From Hymenolepis diminuta (lineage: Eukaryota > Platyhelminthes > Cestoda > Cyclophyllidea > Hymenolepididae): 64,000 nucleotides of DNA. A program made the translations under genes and the position numbers. This document shows positions 13,701-25,500 of the stretch, one piece after another (the first letter of the stretch is position 1; each line of letters starts with the position of its first letter). The stretch is taken from positions 614,333 through 678,332 of the forward strand of contig CAADRB010000024.1 of NCBI GenBank assembly GCA_900708905.1, given 5' to 3'. The notes beneath the pieces were generated by a model. The model searched no databases. It had not been told where the DNA came from and worked only from the letters and a program-made list of their open reading frames with translations.

Positions 13701-16700
13701 TAAGAGGCATATTTCAAGATTAAGTGCGATGCCAAATGTAAAATTACCTGACTATCACTTCGCCAGTTTGTCTATCTTATTACTGTCTGAGATATATTTC
13801 ACCGCAGGTATTTCGTAGGTGGAAAGACTAATGGCTTGCCGAAAAGACCAATCAGATAATGAATTTAAACATAATTAATAAAAAATACATACCTAAAATA
13901 TTTTTGAAATGTAAGAAATAATTAAAAATGGGATTCCACCTCACGTTCTGTTTTCACCAAAAGGCTAGATTAAATAATTTTGGTATGATTTATTCCCATC
14001 GTTAATGGAGATGAGAGGTCAGCATTGGCGAGAATGCATGCATTCGTTGAGTCGTGATAGGACAATGAATATGTAGTATTCCTTAACTGTAGCTGATTTT
14101 TTAAGTTAATGGGAGTATGACATGCGCGAACAGTACTCAAGATACTGATCATCTGGTCTATATGTTCCAGACCATTCATTGCCATTCACCCATGTTCTTA
14201 ATTCAATATCTTAGTTCTTTGGAAACGAGGAGTGGTGGACCGGACTCCTCAGCTCCAGTCACCTCAGTCAGAAAGTCGATTTACTTGTTATACATAGTTT
14301 GCTTGGCCTAAGGCGGTCACTAATGATAATGTCTAACGGTAATAAAGATCAGCAAATTGGATATGACGAAATGGAACACACAATGCCCCCAGTCAGTGGA
14401 TCATAAAAACGCCTTTCAATTATTAACCTTAATCAAAGCTTCCATTCATAAACGCAATTTTTTGTATCTCTTGAATGGAAAGATTGCATGTAAATCTTAT
14501 CAGGAAACCAATTCCGCGATATCCATGAATTGGGAATGAAACTATAGCAAGTACTCTATTTCCCATGATATCTCTGTACCTTAGAAAACAATTATGCCTA
14601 TTTAGTAGCTAAACAAAAGAAGCAAATACGAAAATAACCTCTTGTACGTCCAACCCGTCGATTTAAATAAGCTTTTGCATTCATTTAAGGATTAAAACAA
14701 ACTTTGTGGGTGTTACTGCGTAACAGAATAGAAATCAAAATATGCTCAGTTGATTCCGAAAATTGTCATAACATGTTTATATATCATCTTGCTTTTTTGT
14801 TTGTCAGGTATGAGATGAATTACTAAAACTCGACGAAAAGTTTTACCAAGAAAAAATTCGGGATTCAATCATCAAGATGAAGCCTAATGAAATAAGTGAT
14901 GTTAAGGCAAAAAGAATGAATTATACCCCAATCAAACTACATTTGTCTCTCATTTCATAAATCGAGGCAAAAAGAGCTCAAACAATACATCCTTTCAAGG
15001 GATGTATGTTGAAGGTCTGAATAAATTCTAAGAAGTACAAATGTGAACAGTCGCATTTCAATTCTTTCGACGGTGACTATTTAAATATAATTCATACAAA
15101 TATTGTATTTAACTTGCATGTTTGCTAATTCAAAAGCAAGGTACATTAAGTGAATGGAAAGACCGAACTCATTGGCTAATACCGGTCAAGGAAAGAATGA
15201 CCGAAAACAAGTTTTCCATCAAGGAGACTCAAAAAGAAAATTTTTCTTTCAAAAATAATTGTTGGTAAATATAATAATATATAGGTAATATAATGAATAT
15301 AAAATATCGATTTATTTTACCAAGAATGGATCTGAAATTCTTATTGCACTAAAATAATACTTAAATATATACTTTAATATAGGATGTTCTAAATTCGAAC
15401 CCACCTCCGTTATGATCAAACAAGGTGAAGGAAGGATTGGTGCGATTCAAGACATCCTCGCTGATGTTATCACAACTGAAGAAGCAGTGTATTTCAATTA
15501 TCGATCGATACAGACAGTCCGCCGACTGTTTATTCAATAGCTCATAATTCCGCATTTTTACAGATCCGTCATCTTCTAGGAGATTCAAGGTCAGCACTTG
15601 GGCTGCAATTGTTACTGCCTTTAGTCGGCAGTAGAGGAATCTAGTTGAAAATATAATAAAATGTAAATTTTAGATGCCCATTATGAAACAACTGGGTGTT
15701 AAAGGTGAAAGCTTTCAAGGCTAAATGTCAATATAATATTATAAAATACCTTCTGGTCCTAATTAATGAACATATATTTAACCATCTCTTTAAATATCAG
15801 TAATAAGCAGTAACGGTGAGTTTTCAATTCACTGAATTTGCTATAGAAGCCAATATTTTAATCAGAATTTGTAAATTTTCATAGTTTTCTTCTTGAAATT
15901 AGCGAAAAAGGAGAAAGTTTACTCTAGGCCATAAACCGGTAGTAATCAATATATCATAATTGTGTTGTCAGCAAAATAGTGTTACAAGGATAAGACATTA
16001 AACGCCGAAGAATTACTAACGTAATCACCAATTGATCATATCTCATTCTGACCAAAGCCTTACTGTACTCCTAACCACTCAAATTACCTAGTTTCTTTGA
16101 AGTCTATCAACTTACTGTTCAATAAAAGTAGAATCCAACCGGCATAAAGCGACATATTTCGGTCCTGCACCCATTAGTAATTTATTTCCGAACGTATCCG
16201 AAATTCTATAGAAGTAAACTCCAAAAGCTTGCACCTCATCATGCGCAATACGAAGCAGCTCATATTCAGCAGATCCCACAGACATTCCAGTGAGTTGTTT
16301 GTGGTAGTTAGCTGCGCTTGTGAGGACTTCGTGGGGCATTTCAGCCCGACAATCTGGCCAGAAACAGGCGTATTTACAAGGTGTAGTGGAAGCGTTGAAG
16401 CTGCCGAATTGAACGTAGGTCATGAGGGCAATTATACGAGACTGGAGTTCCGGAGACATCTCTGCATCCCACAAGCCGAGTTTTAACTGCTGTACAGCGC
16501 TGAGGTAGAACTGATGTCTAGAAGATCGGATTTAAGATTATTAGAGGTGAGCAATTAGATTCCATTTCGTTCTGATTAGCCAAAACTAGGACATAAAAAG
16601 GGAAACGTATTGAAACTAAGATGAGCCCTTGAGCATTTGAAATTGAATTTCGAGGTCTTGATGTTTTTTAAACATTGTACAAGAACATGAATGTACATTT

Positions 16701-17980
16701 TAGGCTATTCTTCAGTAAACTAGGAGGATTAAATCGTATTTTTGTTTAAATGTAATAGTAGGAGTCGTTTCCTATCAACGGCGCCACCAGTAAAATTTCA
16801 ATTTTTGGTCGGGATTTTTCATCTGAAATGGCAAGATCGTATTGACTGCGATGCTAAACCCGTATTCAACATATATAAATCACTAAGACCTCATTTTTAG
16901 CCTAAGTTATTGCAAAATGACGGCAAGCTATTCGTAAGAATCAAATCCAAAATAAATTTCATAAAATGCAGCCATTTGTCAATATGATTTTAGTTTTAAA
17001 AGAAGCGGTTAAATAAAATAACTCCACTTTAATTAACTATTACTCTATTAATCGAAAAACAAATAATTAAGCTTAAAATTTGAGTTTGAACTATATATCA
17101 GTTTCATAGCAAATCACCGTTCTTGAAACCAATGAAATGACAAAAATTCATCGAGACATACAAAAATAACATTCACAGTGAATGAATGCCAATTAAAAAA
17201 GTAACTCATAATTAATATAGAAAATTAAATCAATAAATTCATTTTGCTCCCTTAATTAGTGCATTAAGGGAATTACAAATTATTTTCAAAAGTATTTCTT
17301 TCAATCTCGAGGTGTATGTTCGTTTATAAAGAATGTTTACTTATAAAGAAAGAAAATTTAAAAAGAAAATTAACTAAATGCCAAATATTAAATCTAAAAA
17401 ACATTAAAATTATGATTAATAAGTTTCTGACTTGGGAAAGCGAGTAATTAGTGAAATTTCGCTGGAGTTAAATGAAAAAGTATATATTTTTGCGGAAGGT
17501 GAATCAAAATCAATCTTACTTAGTCTCTTCTTGAACTAGATTGTACGGAGGAACGAAGTATTTCACTTTGAAGAAGAGGTTAAACGGAAGGCTGCTGGGA
17601 GCATGTTTGGATAATCGATTTCTCAAATTTAACCAGATCAGATCACCATTCGCAAGAGCATACTGTAATCCAAAGTAATCCGCTTCCTCCAGAATTCCAT
17701 GATGCTCACATACCTTGGGGAATAAGAGAATAAAAAGAATTTATATCTAGTTCGGAATTTGATGAAAGATAAGGGATTTATTTTAAATCACTTTATTAAG
17801 AACTTCCTGACCATTTGCTTTTGCATCTATGTCGATATAAAGGACAGTATTATCCGGTTGGATGACTAAGCATATTATATGATTCCTTGAGGTTCTCTGT
17901 CGATGTGTTTCTGATATTCCTTTTTGTTTTAAGGTGTCAGCTCGCTGTGCAAGAGCCATAGGGAAGGGACTTCCATTCAA
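7720..17980 (-). CDS. MYLIP: E3 ubiquitin ligase MYLIP/IDOL (FERM-RING), 6 exons
   Basis: Exons 17980-17792, 17713-17520, 16517-16116, 15640-15405, 13334-13096 and 8214-7720 join in frame to 584 residues; all junctions are GT..AG. The order matches vertebrate MYLIP. FERM F1 begins near residue 36 (VIQPDNTVLYIDIDAKANG) and continues with DYFGLQY, then WLNLRNRLS and the FFKVKYFVPP segment. F2/F3 lie in exons 3-5 and end at FDVRFTSRDVHDRARRTLY. A C3HC4 RING follows, with C432, C435, C447, H449, C452, C455, C462 and C465. The family ubiquitinates lipoprotein receptors and myosin light chain at the plasma membrane; worm substrates are unknown. Two oddities: about 119 residues rich in Ser, Pro, Thr and Glu follow the RING, whereas the human protein ends soon after it, and no Cys cluster is seen in the F3-RING linker. 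The first Met is uncertain (17980, or residue 8). Candidate poly(A) signal: AATAAA (minus) at 7276-7281. Identity is very secure. Confidence 0.95.
8215..13095 (-). other. MYLIP intron 5 (4.9 kb)
   Basis: Separates the FERM exons from the RING exon. It is mostly AT-rich; a G+C-richer island at about 9020-9250 contains AACCAATCAGCGCG. No family is recognised in its short open frames and no transposon protein is seen. Confidence 0.7.
13335..15404 (-). other. MYLIP intron 4 (2.1 kb)
   Basis: AT-rich with no recognised element. Open frames at 13438-13629, 13970-14185, 14117-14311 and 14357-14539 have no family resemblance. Confidence 0.6.
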
Positions 17981-18057
17981 GGAACAGTGCTTTGCAGAGT
18001 TGATATGTAGAAAATGAAATAACCATTACCTTGTTTAGATAGCATTGCTTCAGTGAA

Positions 18058-18129
18058 CCAATCAGAACGTAGTAAGGGGGTAAACTGGATGTTCATTGGT
18101 GGGCGCGTCATCTGCTAGTTGGGGCCAAT
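18058..18129 (-). promoter_or_regulatory. CCAAT-box cluster upstream of MYLIP
   Basis: Three CCAAT pentamers lie 78-150 bp upstream of the proposed MYLIP start: CCAAT at 18058-18062, ATTGG at 18095-18099 and CCAAT at 18125-18129. The block is clearly richer in G+C than its surroundings and includes GGGCGCGTC. Spacing and position suit a core promoter for the minus-strand gene. This is inferred from motifs only; no transcription start is visible. Confidence 0.45.
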
Positions 18130-18179
18130 GACAAGAAAGGCACAGTTTGATGTCCTCAAACAGTTACGACCGGCATTTT

Positions 18180-21100
18180 AAGCATACGTTTTTATATATA
18201 ATTAAGCACCTTTTGAAATAATTTATCTTCCTAAGTTGGTAGCACCTGCACTTTATCAAGTCCGATTCTAATTCATGAAAAGAACCAGGATATCTGCTCC
18301 TTTTAATTCCGCAAATTAATCAATTTGGGAAAAAATTTCCTCCAATAATTTCAAATTTCACTTCACCTCTATTTCTCCCTATAGAAACTATAAACCTTTC
18401 ATGAATTTCCCTTGAAATATTCGTTTATATTATTGGGAGTAGAGTTGGAAAGGTACTTCATGTGAAGGAGTCTAGATTAGGTGTAATCTGTTCCCCTTAC
18501 TGTTTATTGTCTTGCAAAAATATTACTGAAAATTTGCATTTCAAAGGGTACGCGATATTAATTTATAGGTGGGATGAATTATGTTAAGGGAAGAATCAGT
18601 CTAGCGAAGCGAAACGACCATAAACCGTAGAATGTATTTCCTTTCTGCCACTAGATCCGCACTTTCTGCCGATTCTGAATGTTTTTGAAATCGATTTTAT
18701 TAATGCCCCTTCATTAATATATTGAATACCTTAATTACAAGAACTAGAACCCCAGCGAAACTTCACTCTATGTAAATTATTTGATAGGTCATTTTGTAAT
18801 GCATATTTCAAAATTTAATCCAATTTTCTAAAAAAGATAATAATTTCATAATTTCTTTGAAAAATAATAAATTATTTTTTTCGAATTATTATAATAAACA
18901 ATAATAATAAAACAGATTATTTCATAACTGCGTGGCCATAGATGCAAGTTGATGCATCAAGTGTTAATTATTTGAACTTTGAGTCCTCTTAAAAGCCATT
19001 TAATAAATTATAAAATGAAATGAAATTTAGGGAAAGAGGAAAAAAAACAAGCGTAGCAGATTTCTTCTCCCTGTTCGCTTTTGGCACCTCGCCAGAATGT
19101 TAATTATGTTCCTGTTCCAACAATTATACAAAATATGCATTAATAAGTAGTACATTTGTTTTTGTATTTTTTGAACATACCTCCAGGTAGAATGCTCTTC
19201 TTTCTTCACAATTAACGTAGATTAAGGTTAACCAATAAGTCCAAAATAATGGGCGAAATAGAAAGTGAAACAATAAGGGATTGCTTAACGACTGAAGAGA
19301 TCTCCGTCAATGTGGGAGATCAGTAACATCATATCAGATTTAACTCCACGCGATCAGGTAAGCAATATCTGTATATACACAGATAACTTAATCTGAGATA
19401 AATCGGCATTGCAGTATCGTAACACATGACCTGAATATTCATATATAATAATTTTCCCAGCTTTTAACCAAAACCTTGCTTTATTTGAATTTGTTCAAAT
19501 TAGCACAACCCCGCCCCCACTCAAACTGGTCCGACGCTTTGTTCTTGCTTTTTCCATGGTTACACTCAACTCTAGATCTTCTGAATCGGGAAAGGTTGCT
19601 GTTTTCTGCTACCTTTAAGGAGGATCATTAATTTTGCAAAGGATTATCCATTTTCTTTTCTGGATAAATCTTGAAGAGAATAAGTGTTTACTAAGATTGC
19701 TAGGTATGCGAGTGCGGATTTCAAAGCTGTGTGCTATGGTAAGTTATCATCTGAAATTATTACTTAAAATAACAGTCGGTTCAACGATTTTTTGTCAATA
19801 TGTGACTCTAAGCAGTTGAAGTGAGCGGTTTCATTCATGACATGCAGTTTAAAAAACAACCGAGCGCCAAACTACGCAAACCAGCTCCAGCGTTCTTTAA
19901 TAAATTGTAATGTCCTAGGGACTATTTCTTTAATTAGGCAATTTTAAGTCCTTCCTTAATAAATTAAGACTTTGTAATTTGGTGGACTTAGTTGAACTAA
20001 AAAATTTTGTTCACTTCTCGATACCTCTTTTTAGAGTTTTATTGACTCACCGGGAAGACTTGATCTCTTAGAGATTATCAGACGTAACAGGAGTAAAAAA
20101 TCGCAGTATTTCAAAATGCCGCATTTTATTGGAAGGTAAGTTGCAAATTTGCGATTTAAACTCGAGACCAATATCTTTGCTAGGTAATCGATAACGGATG
20201 GTAGAAATGAAATTTATGAAAAACGTTGCGCCTTCCTCGGTTTACATCAGGAGATCTTAAATAATGGAGAATTCGGTGCACTTGAAATAAAATGTGCTAT
20301 CACGCTAATTATTTTGTAATCTCGGTCATCGACAATGTTCTTCAGGAGCTATTTCAATTCACTTTCGCGTTGAAAGTGGAGACTGAAAGAATTAAAGTTT
20401 CCAGGCTTCTCTGGAAGTACTGTTACAATAATTCCTAAGTATTCCAGCATTCATTTTGAGTTAACACCTTCTTGTGAATGCTTAGTTTATTCTGCTTCCA
20501 GTTCCCTACATCGTCACAATTAATTGTACGAATGTTGTGAAACCTTGTACAAACTAATAAAGTGTGCCAACTTTATCACTATATACGTAGTAATGAAGCA
20601 ATCTTCAGTAGACCGACATTTATTTTGAGTAATTTAATTTGATAGCGTTGAACAAATTTTTAGATCATATATAAATTACTCCTCCCCCTCACCCCCAAGG
20701 AAATTTGACCTCATTTCCTTTACGCCAACTCTGCTACTCTGTCACTTTTCATATTGGCAAAGTGTCATAAATCGGACTAACTTAGTCCGGGAAGTTGGAG
20801 TAGGCAGGGTCGCAGTCACTCATCGATACCACCCAATATAGCTAGTAAAATCACGACGCGAAATTTTAAGTTGAAAATAAATGATAATTACACATCTTCA
20901 CATCTTGCCAACATATTCTCTCCAAATATTTTTAGTGATTTGGCCTGTCTGTTTGATTTGTAAACCTGTATAGCCCTACGTTGATAATGCACCTTGAAGA
21001 GTGATTTTCATGGAGGTCAAATGGAACTGGACTTTGATCGACACCGTCACCGGAAAGTTTATTCTAAATCTCTAATATTGTTTTAAATATCGACTAAAGA

Positions 21101-22320
21101 GGACTTTGTGCCTTGGTATGTTCACTTTTTTATCGATATCAGAGTGATATAGTTGCTCCAGCTTTCATCATGTCCGGTCTTTATTATATCTTAAACTAAT
21201 GGGTGACATCATAATGGTATTCACTGAGTATTTATTAGAAAATCCAATCACCTGGTCTCCGAATATTACCACTCACTGAAGGACAGACTTAACTTCAGAC
21301 TTAAGGTTAGCAACTGACACCATCAACCATTCTGTGAATCGTAAACTATACCGACTAATCGTTCTATGTCAATGAAGATGGGATATATGAAAGTAATCGA
21401 TTTCAGATTAATGTAGATCCAGGTGTGCTTTCTTGAACGACAAAACAAATTGAAACGAAGCTGTGAAGTATATTTTAATGAAGTAAATTATTATAAAATT
21501 GTTTCGTTCCTGTAAAAACTTAAACTTAATAAAATACATCCATTAAACTGCAACAGAACGAAATCTTTCACATATATCGAGTTATGAAGGCTAAACAGTA
21601 TTCAACGGAAATGCATGAATTAGGAAATATTCTCCGATTAGATTTTCCTGAGTTGTTCACGATTGACTGTCGCTGAGTTAGTGCTTTAGACAGCTTAACG
21701 ATTGTCAGAACCATTGTCAATAGGCCATGCATACATCGACCCGTCTATCAATACTTCTCCTTTCAACTCTTTATTCATCGTTTATTTACTTCTACCTTCC
21801 CAGCTTGATTCTCATATTGTCTCTTAACTATTTTAGCGTTCTATTTACTCTATACCAATACATATACTCGGGCGCAATCTTCCCCCAGGCCCGACTCCGA
21901 CGTTCCCCGTTTACACAACATCCCTATTCGGTTCTCTCAATTCCTGCCGGTGAACTCCTGCAGTCAGATTCTCTACCTATGGCTTCTCTTATCTCCAGCT
22001 TCTGTAGCCCTCTCTTTCTCCACATTCTCTCTCTCTCTCTGCTAAGTCCCATTAAAGCACTATCGCTACTAACGCTGTCTCTCTCTTCTTACTCTTTATA
22101 TCTTAAAACTTGTGAACCGAGTATTTCAGCCTCAACAAGATTTTAAGGCAAAAATAAACACCAATCACAAATCGACATGCGTCCAGAGACTGTAATGCTG
22201 AAAGCATACACATTTGTATCCAAGACATTCCGTTGATCACAACGACCACCGATGTCCATAATCTTTCTATCAATATATTACATAAATGCTGCGTAAATTA
22301 TTAGAGTCATCTACTTATGA
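18180..22320. other. Intergenic region between MYLIP promoter and PANK4 3' end
   Basis: AT-rich. It includes a pyrimidine-rich stretch (21720-22145, with a TC dinucleotide run near 22026-22040) that leaves a long but low-complexity open frame, and a small hairpin CGGACTAACTTAGTCCG near 20773. No gene recognised. Confidence 0.6.
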
Positions 22321-22324
22321 AGAA

Positions 22325-22330
22325 TTTATT
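22325..22330 (-). terminator. Candidate poly(A) signal of PANK4
   Basis: AATAAA on the minus strand, about 180 nt after the PANK4 stop codon. It is the first canonical hexamer I see downstream of the stop. No cleavage site can be proven from sequence. Confidence 0.4.
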
Positions 22331-22506
22331 GGATATATTTCACCTGATACAAAAAATGGAGTGACCCTGGATAAACATTCAAACGCATAAACATAAAACA
22401 ATCAAAAATGGTTGGAATGAAAGGAAGATAAACTGCCTGCAGGCTTGCTTGAATCAAAGCAGTCAAATGTAAGATTTGGGGGTAGGTGGACGAAAAGGAG
22501 ACAGAA

Positions 22507-25500
22507 TCACCCAGTGTCTCCATATTCAGCTGCCGACGACCCTGAAAGGGATTCCTTTGTAGCATTAACTGCTGCGGCGCCAACTGAATTGACATTCTCA
22601 GTTTTAGACGAATACTCTTCGTATTTAAAGATGACGCTGAAAAGATCACCACCCAATCGACAGGCTAACCATGAATTCTTGATAACGGCAATCTTGAGAC
22701 AATCGACACAGAATCGAGCGTAGAGATTGGTGTGAACGGCTCTACCCATACCCTCAATCACGATCAGATCGACCTATAAAGGATGGGATCAAAATAAAAA
22801 TAAAGAGTTTATCGTTTGTAGAGGCATTTATCATTTTATAATGAAACCTGCTAATGAAAAATACTATATCGTTTAATAATACTCCCCTTAATATTTGAAC
22901 CAAAGGGTATATTTTTCACTAGAAATGAACACTATGTGCTGGCCCAGCCACCTACTTGTCGGGCAAGTGGCGGGCCTTTTGAGAATCCCATTTATAATAT
23001 CTAAACTTAGGGTTTTCCCACCAATGATCATGTCTATAACTGTGTCCAAAGGTTTCCTTTTTGTTGTTGACAATTTGTGATTTAAAATTGTATGCAATAG
23101 CTGTCGATAATAAATTTCAAACACATTTAAGAAAGTGCTTGCCAACACACATCTTGGATGGAGGGGGGAGGGGGGGATAACATCAAAGAACTTTCAATTA
23201 ATTAGTCAGACTTAACCAGCGAGATCGGACGCTCCATTCACCGAATGGAAGCACACAGTCATAAATATTAAATGAGAATAGTTCAGATAAATCATAACGC
23301 TGAAATTCCGTTCTTTATCAAGCTGTTTGACAATCAGACCGAATGAGATTTAAATCTTATCGGAGAAATACGCATTCCAAATAACCTCATTAGTGAGATA
23401 ATGCTGTGATTTTGTTTACAGGGCTATATCGCGTCAAATATTGTTAAATTATGAGCTCACTTACCTTCTCTTGTTTGACAAGTTGAACAAGACGATGTGA
23501 AGTCTGTCGAAGATCCAAACACGGTGAGCTTTGTCCATTATCCATACACACCAACATTCCATCGTCCAATGCTTTTCTCAGCCTAGGTTCTAGACCAGCC
23601 ACCTCATTTAGTAGGAAGAGAAGTTCGCGATAGGTCACATCATTGATTGCGGGAACTAGAAACACAACCACAATATCTTAATCCTGCTACTTACCTCAAG
23701 TAATGTTAATGAATATGCTCTTACCGGAGTTGGCTGTTAAGATTATCTTACTTCCCCAACTCAGACACTCGACAACGAATGGTAGGACTCCCAGGATCAA
23801 GTCGGCACCACTGTTATCACAGAAGATGATTACACACTTTGGTCGGTTCTCAGGAGCTCTGACCCGATCCAACCACCGCGTGAAGTCATCCACCAACCAT
23901 GGTCGGGGCTTCAAGACCAAGGAGAAAGAAACTTTATTAAAACAAAAACAAAAAACCATCAACTATGTACACAGACATAAAACAGCATAATCGCGGTCTT
24001 CCAAGGTTTCTACACATGAATTCTACAACTTTAGGGGGGTAGCTAGGAGACAATGAAAAAGCAAGAAGAGGAGACGGAAATAAGTTTTAGAGTGGGAAAA
24101 AAACGTGTTAAGTTGCGACTCACCGCTCGTGCATTAGCAACTAGAGTCTGAAATATAGGAAGAATTAACGGATGTGGAACAATATTCTTAACCGATTGAC
24201 AAGGTCATCTTTTACCGTTTCTAGATTTACGATTTCAACTGCTTTTTGTTTTCATAACTGCATTAATAGCAGCTTACGGCATCAATAAATTTTCTGTTTA
24301 CATTACAAACACAAACCGGTAATTCTAACACATTTGTAAGACCAGGTGGTCAGTATTCTGTGTCTATCGGCTCTGCGCGTAGAGTTCAATAATATTAAGG
24401 ATTTCAATAGAAACACCATCTCCCAAAAATTTGTTTATCACTGAAAGTGCGTGGAAAATGGGAATTATATGCATAAACCCTTAATGATACCTTCCGTGGC
24501 ATTGACTATGTTAAATAAACGGTTGCAATAAAATAACGTTAAAATGGGGTTGGCGAAGACATCACATGAAATCACGGCATCCGGGTTTTGTCATGTCGAT
24601 AAACTGGCATAGGTTGCATAAAACTTTAAAAGCAAACAGCCCAATGATTCTGGAGCTCAGATCAATTTCCAGTCAACTGATTCTCATTCCTTATAAACCT
24701 CTTGAAACTGAACTGTCTTTATCTTCCTACAGTTTACGCGTTTTCTTATGATTAAAATTTATAAAACGTTTTTACTTTATCATGGGAACTAAATAGTAAA
24801 ATAGTCAAACACAGTTATCCGAATTGATTTCATATTGAATACCTTCCAAAACCCCAACCAAATTACCTAAAACTATTCCATATCAGGGGTTATCTGGTGA
24901 GAGTTCTAAACAAGTAACAGAATTCGGCCAGAATGTCTGCTACAAGGAAAGAGGTGAGATCAGGAACACTTAATTTGGGAAAACTCTGTGACAAGTCATC
25001 TGTAGATAAATTGTTTTGTGATCAAAAGAAAGCAGACAGAAATGCTAATTGAATTATTGTGTCAATAACTTTAACCTTTTAGAAACCATCACCGAAATTC
25101 CTAAAACCATCTCCCTCGGAACACTCCTTCCGTCATTTTATAATAACAAAATATAGAACCTGGGGGAAAGATCATAAGAGATCGCGTTGGAATAAGAATT
25201 ACATCTGGAAATGGATGAGCAACCCAAAGTATATATTTGAACGATGTACAAGCCGAAATCTCAACCAGAGAAGAATGAAAGCACAAGTTCTCGTTATTAC
25301 GGGAAAAATTTATTGCAGTTCAACTCGATCTATGTAAAGTTTGATTGAATTCATAATAGTTCATATAAAAAATTTAAGGAATAAGCGTTATCATCAATAA
25401 AAATGGGAATAAAACATAAAATAAATATTTGTTTTGGCGTTGTAAAATATTTATTAATTTTTTACTGCCTTTTCATTTTGACATATATAAACGAACTGGG

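Noticed and set aside
20040..20215. Minus-strand stop-free stretch followed by a good donor (GTGAGT)
   Set aside because: No start codon or upstream acceptor, and no family resemblance; AT-rich chance frame is more likely.
21727..22146. 139-codon plus-strand open frame rich in Leu and Ser
   Set aside because: It lies in a pyrimidine-rich low-complexity stretch; the repetitive Leu/Ser/Tyr content follows from TCT/CTC runs and there is no family, splice or conservation support.
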